A DNA stretch of 24,645 bases, taken from the NCBI GenBank assembly GCA_023426365.1, contig JAFAAW010000075.1, positions 1-24,645 on the forward strand, given 5' to 3'. Position 1 is the stretch's first letter. Each line of letters begins with the position of its first letter. The translations under genes and the position numbers were made by a program. This DNA comes from Pseudomonadota bacterium (GTDB taxonomy: Bacteria > Pseudomonadota > Alphaproteobacteria > Rhodospirillales > Magnetospirillaceae). Shown here piece by piece: positions 1 through 7,918 of this stretch. The notes beneath the pieces were generated by a model. It saw only the letters and a list, made by a program, of their open reading frames with translations. It ran no database searches and was not told the DNA's origin.

Positions 1-4
1 GCCT

Positions 5-2836
5 TTAATGCGCGTCATCCCAGCTTGTGCCGGTCCCGGTCTCGACCACCAGCGGCACGTCCAGGCTGGCGGCCGCTTCCATGACCCTTTTGACCAGGGC
101 GCAGGTCGCCTCGATCTCGGCCTCGGGCACCTCGAACACCAATTCGTCATGCACCTGCAGCAGCATGCGGGCCGACAGGCCGGCCGCGGCCAATTCGCCC
201 GGCACGCGGATCATGGCGCGCTTGATGATGTCGGCGGCGCCGCCCTGGATGGGGCCGTTGATGGCGGCGCGCTCGGCAAAGGCGCGCAACGCGCCCTTGG
301 CGTTGATGTCGGGCACATAGACCTTGCGGCCGAACAAGGTGGTGACGAAGCCGTTGGCCCGCGCCTCCTCCTTGGCCCGCTCCATATAGTCGCGGATTTC
401 CGGGAAACGGCCGAAATAGGCGTCGATGAAGCTCTTGGCCTCGCCGTTGCTGATGCCCAGTTGCTGGGCCAGGCCAAAGGCGGAAATGCCGTAGATGACG
501 CCGAAATTGATGGCCTTGGCGCGGCGGCGCAGCATGGGGTCCATGCCCTCGACCGGCACGCCGAACACCTGGCTCGCGGTGATGGCGTGGATGTCGGCGC
601 CCGAATGGAACGCCTGCTTCAATCCCTCGATCCCGGCCACATGGGCGACCAGCCGCAATTCGATCTGCGAATAATCGGCCGACAGGATCAGATTGCCCGG
701 CTCGGCCACGAAGGCGTGGCGGATCTTGCGGCCTTCCTCGGTGCGGATCGGAATGTTCTGCAGGTTGGGGTCCGACGACGACAGCCGCCCGGTGGTGGTC
801 GCCGCCAGCGAATAGCTGGTGTGGATGCGGCGGGTTTCCGGGTTGACCTGGGCCGCCAGGGCGTCCGTATAGGTGCTTTTCAGCTTGGACAACTGGCGCC
901 AGTCCAGCAGCCGCGCCGGCAGCTCGTGCCCCTGGGCCGCCAGATCCTCCAGCGCGTCGGCGCCGGTGGCCCATTGGCCGGTCTTGGTCTTCTTGCCGCC
1001 GGGCAGGCCCATTTCCTCGAACAGAACCTTGCCCAACTGGGCCGGCGAGGCGACGTTGAACTCATGCCCGGCCAGGGCGTGGATGGTCTTTTCCAGCTCC
1101 GCCATGCGCTGTCCGAATTCCGCGGACAACGCCAGCAGGGCGGACTGGTCCACCTTGATGCCCTCGCGCTCCATGGCGGCGATGACGCCGACCAGCGGGC
1201 GTTCCAGGGTCTCGTACACGGTCACCATGCGCTCGGCCAGCAGGCGGGCCTTGAGCACCTGATGCAGCCTGAGCGTGATGTCGGCGTCCTCGGCCGCATA
1301 GGCCAAGGCCTTGTCCAGCGGCACGCGGTCGAAGGTGATCTGGTTCTTGCCGGTGCCGCACACCTCGGCGAACGTGACGGTGGCGTGGCCCAGATGGCGG
1401 TCGGCCAATTCGTCCATGCCGTGGCCGTGGCTGGCGCCGTCCAGCACATAGGACATCAGCATGGTATCGTCGATGGGGGCAAGGGCGACGCCGCACGGCG
1501 CCAGCACTTCCACGTCGTACTTGATGTTGTGGCCGACCTTGAGCACCGAAGGGTCGGCGCACAGCGGCCGCAAACGCTCCAGCACCAGCTCGCGCGCCAG
1601 GATCTCCGGCGCGGCGGGCGCGCCCGCATCCCCCAGCAACAGCGAGCCTTGCGCCTCGGCCGGGGTGTGGAGCACCGGGATATAGCAGGCGCGGCCGGGG
1701 GCCACCGCCAGAGACACGCCGACCAACTGGCAGCGGCGCGGATCAAGGCCGGTGGTTTCGGTGTCGATGGCGACGATGCCGGCGCGCGTCGCCTCGGCCA
1801 CCCAGCGCTCCAGCGCCTCGACCGTGGTGACCAGCTCGTATTCCACACGGGCCGGGGCCGCCGCGGGCGCCACCGCCAGCCCCGGGGACGCGGCTTGCGC
1901 CTGGGCCTGGGTGTGGGCGGCGGCGGTGGCCGTCGGGGCCTGGGTCCGGGCCGGTGCCGGGGCGGGCGCGGCGCCATTGCCGCCGCCCATGCGGGCCAGG
2001 ATGGACTTGAAGCCCATGTCGCGCAGGAAGGCGGTCAGCAATTCGGGCGCGGGCTCGCGCTTGGCCAGCGCCGCCAGCGGCTCGGCCACCGGCACGTCGC
2101 GGCGAAGCAGCACCAGCTCGCGGCTGAGACGGGCCTTGTCCATGTTGGCCAGCAGGGTTTCTCGCCGCTTGGGCTGCTTGATCTCGCCCGCGCGCGCCAG
2201 CAGGGTGTCCAGATCGCCGTATTCGGTGATCAATTGGGCGGCGGTTTTCACGCCGATGCCGGGCACGCCGGGCACATTGTCGGTGGGATCGCCGCACAGG
2301 GCCTGGACGTCCACCACCTTGTCGGGCGGCACGCCGAACTTCTCGATCACCTCGGGGGTGGCGATGATGCGGCCCTTGAGCGGGTCCATCATCTCGACCC
2401 CATCGCCCACCAACTGCATCAGGTCCTTGTCGGACGACACGATGGTCACGCGCGCGCCCTGCCCGGCGGCCTGCGCCGCATAGGTGGCGATCAGGTCGTC
2501 GGCCTCGAAGCCCTCCTGTTCGATGCAGGGCACGTTGAAGGCGCGCGTCGCCTCGCGGATCAGCGGGAACTGGGGCACCAGCTCCTCGGGCGGCGGCGGC
2601 CGCTGCGCCTTGTATTCCGGGTAGATGTCGCTGCGGAAGGTCTTGCGCGCCGCGTCGAAGATGACCGCCACATGATCGGCGTCGGTTTCGTTGAGCAGCT
2701 TCAACAGCATGGTGGTGAAGCCGTAGACCGCATTGACGGGGGTGCCGTCGGCGCGGGTCATCATGGGCAGCCCGTGGAAGGCCCGGAAAATGAATCCCGA
2801 GCCGTCCACCAGATAAACGTGGCGCGGATTTGTCAC
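5..2836 (-). CDS. polA: DNA polymerase I
   Basis: The product (943 aa from the GTG at 2836) is a three-domain DNA polymerase I that removes RNA primers and fills gaps in replication and repair. The 5'-nuclease domain opens with LVDGSGFIFRAFH (Asp11) and contains EGFEADDLIATYA. An Ala/Pro/Gln-rich linker spans about residues 283-330. The 3'-5' exonuclease is intact, with DTETTGLDP (Asp358), GHNIKYD and YAAEDADITLRLH (Asp519). The polymerase domain has motif A SADYSQIELR (Asp721), motif B RRRAKAINFGVIYGI and motif C QVHDELVFEV (Asp897). Length and spacing match the family (E. coli 928 aa). I chose GTG 2836 because the family begins just before VYLVDGS and a GAGG lies about 10 bases upstream; GTG 2857 would overlap the preceding gene. 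It lies 13 bases behind the zinc-finger gene, so the two are probably cotranscribed. Confidence 0.97.
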   Translation of the reverse strand: MTNPRHVYLVDGSGFIFRAFHGLPMMTRADGTPVNAVYGFTTMLLKLLNETDADHVAVIFDAARKTFRSDIYPEYKAQRPPPPEELVPQFPLIREATRAFNVPCIEQEGFEADDLIATYAAQAAGQGARVTIVSSDKDLMQLVGDGVEMMDPLKGRIIATPEVIEKFGVPPDKVVDVQALCGDPTDNVPGVPGIGVKTAAQLITEYGDLDTLLARAGEIKQPKRRETLLANMDKARLSRELVLLRRDVPVAEPLAALAKREPAPELLTAFLRDMGFKSILARMGGGNGAAPAPAPARTQAPTATAAAHTQAQAQAASPGLAVAPAAAPARVEYELVTTVEALERWVAEATRAGIVAIDTETTGLDPRRCQLVGVSLAVAPGRACYIPVLHTPAEAQGSLLLGDAGAPAAPEILARELVLERLRPLCADPSVLKVGHNIKYDVEVLAPCGVALAPIDDTMLMSYVLDGASHGHGMDELADRHLGHATVTFAEVCGTGKNQITFDRVPLDKALAYAAEDADITLRLHQVLKARLLAERMVTVYETLERPLVGVIAAMEREGIKVDQSALLALSAEFGQRMAELEKTIHALAGHEFNVASPAQLGKVLFEEMGLPGGKKTKTGQWATGADALEDLAAQGHELPARLLDWRQLSKLKSTYTDALAAQVNPETRRIHTSYSLAATTTGRLSSSDPNLQNIPIRTEEGRKIRHAFVAEPGNLILSADYSQIELRLVAHVAGIEGLKQAFHSGADIHAITASQVFGVPVEGMDPMLRRRAKAINFGVIYGISAFGLAQQLGISNGEAKSFIDAYFGRFPEIRDYMERAKEEARANGFVTTLFGRKVYVPDINAKGALRAFAERAAINGPIQGGAADIIKRAMIRVPGELAAAGLSARMLLQVHDELVFEVPEAEIEATCALVKRVMEAAASLDVPLVVETGTGTSWDDAH

Positions 2837-2849
2837 CGTGGTGCGGGCC

Positions 2850-3059
2850 TCAGTGACCGTGCGCCTTGGCGCCCTCGGCCAGCACATAGGTGCGCGAGCA
2901 ATAGGGGCACACCACTTCGTGGGCGTCGCCGAAGTGCAGGAACACGCGGGGATGGCCCAGCGCGCTGTTGCCGCCGTCGCAGGCGACGGTCGGGGTATCG
3001 ACCACCTGGGTTTCGACCTTGGCGGGGGCAGCGGGGGTGTTTTCGAACGCGACAGACAT
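2850..3059 (-). CDS. Zinc-finger domain protein (NDUFS6/zf-CHCC type)
   Basis: This 69-aa protein ends in the CHCC-type zinc-finger pattern: Cys27-Asp-Gly-Gly, then HPRVFLHF, then CPYCSRTY (Cys51 and Cys54). In this family the metal ligands are one Cys, one His and the CxxC pair. Homologous domains form the NDUFS6 accessory subunit of mitochondrial complex I, and small stand-alone copies are common in alphaproteobacteria; the bacterial role is not well defined. The first 25 residues are Ala/Pro/Val-rich and probably disordered. It is the first gene of a minus-strand unit with polA and is divergent from the ABC ATPase gene across 54 bases. Family call is confident, function is not. Confidence 0.85.
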   Translation of the reverse strand: MSVAFENTPAAPAKVETQVVDTPTVACDGGNSALGHPRVFLHFGDAHEVVCPYCSRTYVLAEGAKAHGH

Positions 3060-3113
3060 GGCGGAGATCATCCGTTGACCGTGGAAACCGGCGGATGATA
3101 CCCATGTCCGGCC
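3060..3113. promoter_or_regulatory. Divergent promoter region with 8-bp inverted repeat
   Basis: This 54-bp gap separates divergent genes. ATCATCCG (3067-3074) and CGGATGAT (3092-3099) form a perfect 8-bp inverted repeat around a 17-base spacer, suitable for a dimeric regulator or for a hairpin. TTGACC (3075-3080) followed 16 bases later by GATACC (3097-3102) resembles a weak sigma-70 promoter reading right. If real, transcription would start almost at the ATG at 3114, and no Shine-Dalgarno sequence precedes that ATG. The repeat is seen; the promoter and operator roles are inferred. Confidence 0.35.
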
Positions 3114-4094
3114 ATGGTTCAAACACTCATCCGCCAACACCCGACCGACGGCCCCGCCCGGGCGCTGCCCGACAACGCCATCGAGGCCGCCGACCTGCGC
3201 AAGGTCTATCGCGGCCGGCGCGGCGCCAAGGTGGCGCTGGACGGTGTTTCGCTGGCCATTCCGCGCGGGTCGTTCTTCGGCCTGCTGGGCCCCAACGGCG
3301 CGGGCAAGAGCACCTTCATCAACATCCTGGCCGGGCTGGTGATCAAGACCTCGGGCACCGCCCGGGTGTGGGGCCACGACATCGCGCGGCACCAGCGCGA
3401 GGCCAAGGCCGCCATCGGCGTGGTGCCGCAGGAACTGAACCTGGACCCGTTCTTCACCCCGCGCGAATTGCTCGAGGTCCAGGCCGGCATGTACGGCGTG
3501 CCCAAGGCCGAACGCCGCACCATGGAAATCCTCGACGCGGTGGGGCTGTCGGACAAGGCCGACGCCTATGCGCGCACGCTGTCGGGCGGCATGCGCCGCC
3601 GGCTGCTGGTGGCCAAGGCCATGGTGCACACGCCCGCCGTGCTGGTGCTGGACGAACCCACCGCCGGTGTGGACATCGAGCTGCGCCAATCGCTGTGGGC
3701 CTATGTGAAACGGCTGAACGCCGCCGGCACCACCATCGTGCTGACCACCCATTACCTGGAGGAAGCCGAGGAGCTGTGCGACCGCATCGCCATCATCAAC
3801 CACGGCAAGCTGGTGGCGTGCGAGGACAAGGCGGCCCTGCTGGGCCGGCTGGATTCCAAGGCGGTCATCCTGACCTTCAGCCAGGGCGTGACCGAGGTGC
3901 CGGCCGCCCTTGCCCCATTCTCGCCGGAAATCCGCCCCGATGGCCGCATGATCGTGCGCTACAAGCCGTCCGAGATGCCCATCGCCGGCATCCTCGACGC
4001 GGTGGGGCGTGCCGGGCTGACCCTGGTTGACCTGTCCACCGAGGAAACCGACCTGGAGGACATCTTCTTGCAGTTGACCTCGTCCAAGGCCTGA
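3114..4094 (+). CDS. ABC transporter ATP-binding protein, YadG-like
   Basis: This 326-aa cytoplasmic ATPase has all ABC motifs: Walker A GPNGAGKST (residues 59-67), Q-loop GVVPQELNLDP, signature LSGGM (156-160), Walker B LVLDEP (Asp180, Glu181) and H-loop His213 in TTHYLEEAE. The run DEPTAGVDIELRQSLWAYVK and the PQELNLDPF segment closely resemble E. coli YadG, the ATPase of an ABC-2 type exporter. The C-terminal 100 residues are the usual family extension. YadG-type ATPases normally pair with a YadH-like permease, but no permease is nearby; the next gene is a lysophospholipase whose ATG overlaps this stop codon (TGATG). The start has no recognisable ribosome binding site. The substrate is unknown. 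Confidence 0.9.
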   Translation: MVQTLIRQHPTDGPARALPDNAIEAADLRKVYRGRRGAKVALDGVSLAIPRGSFFGLLGPNGAGKSTFINILAGLVIKTSGTARVWGHDIARHQREAKAAIGVVPQELNLDPFFTPRELLEVQAGMYGVPKAERRTMEILDAVGLSDKADAYARTLSGGMRRRLLVAKAMVHTPAVLVLDEPTAGVDIELRQSLWAYVKRLNAAGTTIVLTTHYLEEAEELCDRIAIINHGKLVACEDKAALLGRLDSKAVILTFSQGVTEVPAALAPFSPEIRPDGRMIVRYKPSEMPIAGILDAVGRAGLTLVDLSTEETDLEDIFLQLTSSKA

Positions 4095-5089
4095 TGACAG
4101 CCCGCACCCTCGCCAGCCTGATCCTCGTCCTCGTGCTTGCGGCATGCGCCGCCCGGATTCAGCACCCCGGTCCCGTCGTCGCCCAGCCCCAACTCAACGG
4201 CGATCATTGGCTGTCGGCCGATGGCGTGCGCCTGCCCATGCGCGGCTGGCTGCCCGACGACCCGCCCAAGGCGGTGGTGCTGGCGCTGCACGGCATGAAC
4301 GACTATTCCAATTTCTTCGACGAGCCGGGCCAATACCTGGCCGCCAAGGGCATCGCCGCCTATGCCTACGACCAGCGCGGCTTCGGCCAGGGGCCGCGCC
4401 CGGGCACCTTCTCCACCGGCCAGGCCATGGCCGCCGATCTGCGCGAGGCGACCCGGCTGGTGGCGGCGCGCCACCCCGGCGTGCCGCTGTACCTGCTGGG
4501 CGAGAGCATGGGCGGCGCCGTGGTCATGCTGGCGGTGGCGGACCAGCCGCCGCCGGAAGTGCGCGGGATCATCCTGTCGGCGCCGGCGGTCTGGGGCCGC
4601 TCCACCATGGGCTTCTTCCAGCGCGCGGCGCTGTGGCTGGCCTATCAGTTCGCGCCGGGGTGGGAGCTGACCGGCCGCGGCCTGAACATCCAGCCGTCCG
4701 ACAACATCCCCATGCTGCGCAAGCTGGCCGCCGACCCGCTGGTGATCAAGGCCACCCGGGTGGACGCCATCAACGGCTTGGTGGACCTGATGGACGACGC
4801 GGCCGCGGCGGCGCCGCGCGTGCGGCTGCCCGCCCTGGTTCTGTACGGCGAAAAGGACGAGGTGGTGCCCGCCGACCCCACCTGGGCCATGATCCAGACC
4901 CTGCCCGACACAAGCGGCGGCCAGCGCGTGGCGCTTTACGCCAACGGCTATCACATGCTGCTGCGCGACCTTCAGGCCCATGTGGTGCTGGACGACATCG
5001 CCGCGTGGATCGCCGATCCGGCCCGCGCGCTGCCGTCGGGCGCCGACGCCCATGCCGCCGCCGCCCTGGCGGAACGGCAGGGGCAATAG
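4094..5089 (+). CDS. Alpha/beta hydrolase, lysophospholipase-like lipoprotein
   Basis: This 331-aa protein starts with a lipoprotein signal peptide: hydrophobic LILVLVLAACAA with the lipobox Cys at residue 18, so the mature protein is probably anchored to a membrane in the periplasm. The rest is an alpha/beta hydrolase of the monoacylglycerol lipase/lysophospholipase (PldB-like) type. HGMNDYSNFF forms the oxyanion region, the nucleophile elbow is GESMG (Ser138), and the acid and base are likely Asp255 in YGEKDEVVP and His287 in GYHMLL. Substrates in this family are lysophospholipids or monoglycerides; the actual one cannot be read from sequence. Its ATG overlaps the ATPase stop by one base, so translation is probably coupled. 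Confidence 0.88.
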   Translation: MTARTLASLILVLVLAACAARIQHPGPVVAQPQLNGDHWLSADGVRLPMRGWLPDDPPKAVVLALHGMNDYSNFFDEPGQYLAAKGIAAYAYDQRGFGQGPRPGTFSTGQAMAADLREATRLVAARHPGVPLYLLGESMGGAVVMLAVADQPPPEVRGIILSAPAVWGRSTMGFFQRAALWLAYQFAPGWELTGRGLNIQPSDNIPMLRKLAADPLVIKATRVDAINGLVDLMDDAAAAAPRVRLPALVLYGEKDEVVPADPTWAMIQTLPDTSGGQRVALYANGYHMLLRDLQAHVVLDDIAAWIADPARALPSGADAHAAAALAERQGQ

Positions 5090-5150
5090 GCCGCAATAGG
5101 TGTTCCCCCCGAGGGTGACGCCGCCACCCTTTCGTGACATTCTTCCCCCC

Positions 5151-5753
5151 ATGAAAGTTGCAGTCACCGCCGCCCTGCTGGCCCTGTCGGCGCCGGCCGC
5201 CTGGGCCTTCGACCTTGACCTGGGCTTTGCCCATCCGGGCATGACGCTGGAGGAGTTCCGCGCCGTCCCGTGGCCCGCCGGCACCTCTGTGCGCTGTTCG
5301 GGCGAAGCGGACCTTCCGCCTGAATCCGACAATGTGCGCCTGAGCGTGCCGGGTCCGGTCGCCCGCCTGGGCGGCACGCGGTGCGGCCTGTTCAGCCAGG
5401 ACGCCGCCGGCTGGCACACCATCGGCCTGCCGCTGGCCGGCGCGGATGCCGAGGTCTGGGCCAAGTTCTTTCCCGATCGCGACGGCACGCCGCGCCTGCT
5501 GCACCTGATCCTCCAGCAGCCGGCAGCCGCCTTCGGCCCGCTGTCGCGGCACTTCACCGAACAGTTCGGCCCGGCGGACCTGCACCGCGACGGGCTGGCA
5601 CGCTGGCAGACGGCCGAGGCCGAGGCCACCATCATCGCCGATGGCGGCCCAAGCCTGCTGGCCTTCGTCATCGACACCCGCCTGCAGGCGGCGCTGCACG
5701 CCCGCACCAGCCATCATCTGCGCCGCCCGGCCGCCAAGGACAGTCATCCATGA
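5151..5753 (+). CDS. Exported protein of unknown function, paralogue A
   Basis: This is a 200-aa protein whose first 19 residues form a signal peptide (MKVAVTAALLALSAPAAWA, cleavage before FDLD). I do not recognise a named domain. The mature part begins DLDLGFAHPGMTLEEFR, followed by WPAGTSVRCS and RCGLF. Cys49 and Cys78 are conserved in the next gene's product at nearly the same places, so a disulfide is possible in the periplasm. The two proteins align along their whole length, including PxxxFxxLxxHFT near residue 140, and are tandem duplicates. The ATG at 5151 is preferred over an upstream GTG at 5100 because it places the signal peptide at the N-terminus. It overlaps the next gene by four bases (ATGA). 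Confidence 0.8.
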   Translation: MKVAVTAALLALSAPAAWAFDLDLGFAHPGMTLEEFRAVPWPAGTSVRCSGEADLPPESDNVRLSVPGPVARLGGTRCGLFSQDAAGWHTIGLPLAGADAEVWAKFFPDRDGTPRLLHLILQQPAAAFGPLSRHFTEQFGPADLHRDGLARWQTAEAEATIIADGGPSLLAFVIDTRLQAALHARTSHHLRRPAAKDSHP

Positions 5754-6322
5754 AATTTGCCTGTGCCGTCCTTGTCACCCTGCTGGCCGCCCTGCCGGCG
5801 GCGGCAAAGGATTACGACCTCGGCTATGCCCGCACCGGCATGATGCTGGGCCAGTTCCGTTTCGCCGCGTGGCCGGCGGGCCTGAGCGTGCGCTGTTCCG
5901 ACGACCCCGACCGCCCCAAGGAGGTAGACCGCCTGCTGGCCATGCCCAAGCAGATGGCCGACCTGGGCGCCGTGCGCTGCGCGCTGCTGAAGGTGGACGA
6001 TGCCGGCAAGTTCAGCCCGGCCACCCGCCGGATCGGCGGCAGCCCGGTCGAGGTGGCCGCCACCTTCGCCCCCGACCAGGCCGGCACCAAGCGGCTGGTG
6101 CAATTGTTCCTGCAAGGCCCGCGCGAGGGCTTCGACGGGCTGGTGGCCCATTTCACCTCGCGCCTGGGCAAGCCGGCGGAAACCGGCGAGCGCCACGTCC
6201 ACTGGCGGGAGCCGGGCCTGGAGGCCCTGGTGCTGCATGAGGAGGGCGACACCGCCCTGGCCATGCTGATCGACCAGAAGATGCAAGAGGCGATGAACGC
6301 CAAGATGCAGGCGCGGAAGTAG
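5750..6322 (+). CDS. Exported protein of unknown function, paralogue B
   Basis: This is a 190-aa protein with a signal peptide of about 19 residues (MKFACAVLVTLLAALPAAA, cleavage before KDYD). It is a paralogue of the preceding product. Shared features in order are DLGYARTGM, the Trp-Pro-Ala-Gly of WPAGLSVRCS (Cys49), RCALL (Cys77), a Phe/Asp/Gly turn and VAHFTSRLG. The C-terminal 25 residues are helical and Met/Lys/Ala-rich. It contains no catalytic motif that I recognise. Its ATG lies within the stop codon of paralogue A, so the two are cotranslated and may form a complex. The first gene of this group is separated from the upstream lysophospholipase by 61 bases, so shared transcription with it is possible but unproven. 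Confidence 0.8.
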   Translation: MKFACAVLVTLLAALPAAAKDYDLGYARTGMMLGQFRFAAWPAGLSVRCSDDPDRPKEVDRLLAMPKQMADLGAVRCALLKVDDAGKFSPATRRIGGSPVEVAATFAPDQAGTKRLVQLFLQGPREGFDGLVAHFTSRLGKPAETGERHVHWREPGLEALVLHEEGDTALAMLIDQKMQEAMNAKMQARK

Positions 6323-6364
6323 CCGGCCACCCCCAGGGCGGCGCGCCCTAAATCTGCGGCGTGC

Positions 6365-6424
6365 CGCTCCCGCGAGCACTGAGCGAGCGGCCAAGCGGCC
6401 GGAGGCCGCGCCCGGCGAGGGCCA
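6365..6424. repeat. GC-rich intergenic repeat-like block
   Basis: Between paralogue B and the DUF3422 gene is a block of short reiterated GC motifs (GAGC, GCGAGC, GCGGCC, GGCCGC). GCGGCC (6395-6400) and GGCCGC (6404-6409) form a 6-bp hairpin with loop GGA. The texture resembles small interspersed intergenic repeats, but only one copy is in this window, so repeat status is inferred. Confidence 0.3.
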
Positions 6425-6436
6425 AACTTATACCTG

Positions 6437-6470
6437 GATCATCGTGCGTCATCATTCACGCACGATGATC
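6437..6470. terminator. Perfect 13-bp inverted repeat, possible bidirectional terminator
   Basis: GATCATCGTGCGT (6437-6449) and ACGCACGATGATC (6458-6470) are perfect inverted repeats around an 8-base loop CATCATTC. The element sits between two convergent genes and touches the stop codon of the DUF3422 gene. It could end transcription from both sides. Neither strand has a clear run of T after the stem, so it is not a classical intrinsic terminator; a repeat element or protein site is the alternative. Confidence 0.55.
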
Positions 6471-7810
6471 TAATCGTCCTCGCCGCCGTGGCCCAGCGCG
6501 CGGCGCAGGCGGCGCACGCCCAGCACCACGGCGCCCAGGATGACCGGCAGCGCCACCAGCGCGGCCACGTCCGGGTCCACGTGCAGGCCGGCCCCCTTCA
6601 GGCCCTTGGCGGCATAGAGCACCAGACCCAGCAGGTAATAGCTGATGGCCACCACCGACAGGCCCTCGACCGTTTCCTGAAGCCGCAATTGCAGCTTGGC
6701 GCGGCGGTTCATGCTGCGCAGCAGATCGCGGTTCTTTTCCTCCAGCGCGATATCCACCCGGGTGCGCAGCAAATCGCCCGCCCGCGCGGCGCGGCGGCCC
6801 AGCAATTGCTGGCGTTCGGCCGCCGTCTCGCAGGTGCGCATGGCCGGCGCCAGGCGGCGGTCCATGAACTCGCCCACCGTCTGCACGCCGGGGATGCGGT
6901 CCTCGCGCAGTTCGCCGATACGGCGCTGGACGATGTCGTAATAGGCGCGCGCCGCGCTGAGGCGGAAGCTGGTGGCGGCGTCCAGCCGCTCGGCCTCGGC
7001 CGCCAGCGCGGTCAGACGGTCCAGCAGCTCGCGGTCGTTCTGCACCACGCCCGGATCGGCCAGTTCGGTGACGATGCCGGCCAGCCCGGCATCCATGCGG
7101 TTGACCTCGAAGAAGGCGTGGCGCGCCACCGGAAAGGCCAGCAGCGCCATCATGCGATAGGTCTCGATCTCCACCAGCCGCTGCAGCAACCGGCCGATCT
7201 GGCCGCGCGACAGGCCGTGGTCCAGCACCAGCGCGCGCCCGAAGCCGTCGGCGTGCAGCCGGAAATCGGTCCACGCCTCGCCGGCCCCGCCCAGAATCTT
7301 CGAGCCGATCAGCATGTTGTTGTCGAACAGCCCCGCCAGTTCGTCCGCGCTGCGGCTGCCGCTGTCCACCGCCACATGCAGGGCGGCGATGACCTCGCCG
7401 GGCAGGCGTTCCAGCCAGTCGGCCGGCACCAGTTCCAGCGCCGACTGGGCGAAAGGCTGGGCGAAGGCGTCGAAGCGCAGGAAAGTGTAGGTGGAAAACT
7501 CGGAATGGCGTTCCCACTTGAGGCGCAGGCCGCCCAGGTCGCGCGCCAGATGGGTGGCGCCGCTGCCCGGCGGCTCGGCGCCGTGGATGGCCAGCAATTC
7601 GGTGAGGTAGGCGCGTTCGTCCGCCGCCGACAGGCCGTTGTGCATGACCGCCAGATGGCTGGCGCGCACGGGGGCGGACAATTGCTCGTAGGGGCGGGCG
7701 TGCACCTCGCCGGCCAGGGTGCGGCGGCTGGCGTGCTCGCGAAAGGCGAATGCGCGCGGTACCAATATGGGTTCCGCGCCGGCGATCGGCTCTGGCATCA
7801 ACTCGGCCAT
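6470..7810 (-). CDS. DUF3422 family membrane protein
   Basis: This 446-aa protein matches the DUF3422 family found in alpha- and betaproteobacteria, whose function is unknown. Recognisable family stretches are FREHASRRTLAGEVHARPYE near the N-terminus, SHLAVMHNG, and RHSEFSTYTFLR around residue 110. The middle part is largely helical and acidic/basic, with possible coiled coil around residues 240-390. Two hydrophobic helices close the protein (ISYYLLGLVLYAA and VAALVALPVILGAVVLGV), followed by an Arg-rich and acidic tail, suggesting attachment to the inner membrane by the C-terminus. The ATG at 7810 is preceded by a purine-rich AGGGGGAA. It is divergent from tldD across 108 bases. Family call is firm; role is not known. 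Confidence 0.88.
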   Translation of the reverse strand: MAELMPEPIAGAEPILVPRAFAFREHASRRTLAGEVHARPYEQLSAPVRASHLAVMHNGLSAADERAYLTELLAIHGAEPPGSGATHLARDLGGLRLKWERHSEFSTYTFLRFDAFAQPFAQSALELVPADWLERLPGEVIAALHVAVDSGSRSADELAGLFDNNMLIGSKILGGAGEAWTDFRLHADGFGRALVLDHGLSRGQIGRLLQRLVEIETYRMMALLAFPVARHAFFEVNRMDAGLAGIVTELADPGVVQNDRELLDRLTALAAEAERLDAATSFRLSAARAYYDIVQRRIGELREDRIPGVQTVGEFMDRRLAPAMRTCETAAERQQLLGRRAARAGDLLRTRVDIALEEKNRDLLRSMNRRAKLQLRLQETVEGLSVVAISYYLLGLVLYAAKGLKGAGLHVDPDVAALVALPVILGAVVLGVRRLRRALGHGGEDD

Positions 7811-7907
7811 GGCCTATATTCCCCCTAAGGCAGCGCAAGTGGTTTCGTTGGTGTACACTCTCGCCTCCACCCCTGCCAACTGCCCGCCCGGGCCTACCCG
7901 TTCCGAC

Positions 7908-7914
7908 AGGAGAG
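7908..7914 (+). promoter_or_regulatory. Ribosome binding site selecting the TTG start of tldD
   Basis: AGGAGAG lies 4 bases before the TTG at 7919 (6 bases from the AGGAG core). No ATG or GTG in the correct frame fits as well, so this site decides an unusual TTG start. Confidence 0.7.
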
Positions 7915-7918
7915 TCCA

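Noticed and set aside
8..4030. Very long plus-strand open frame (1340 codons) across polA and the ABC gene
   Set aside because: It is antisense to polA and then out of frame with the ABC ATPase. Its composition (Gln, His, Arg, Gly-rich) is typical of shadow frames in GC-rich DNA, and it has no recognisable domain.
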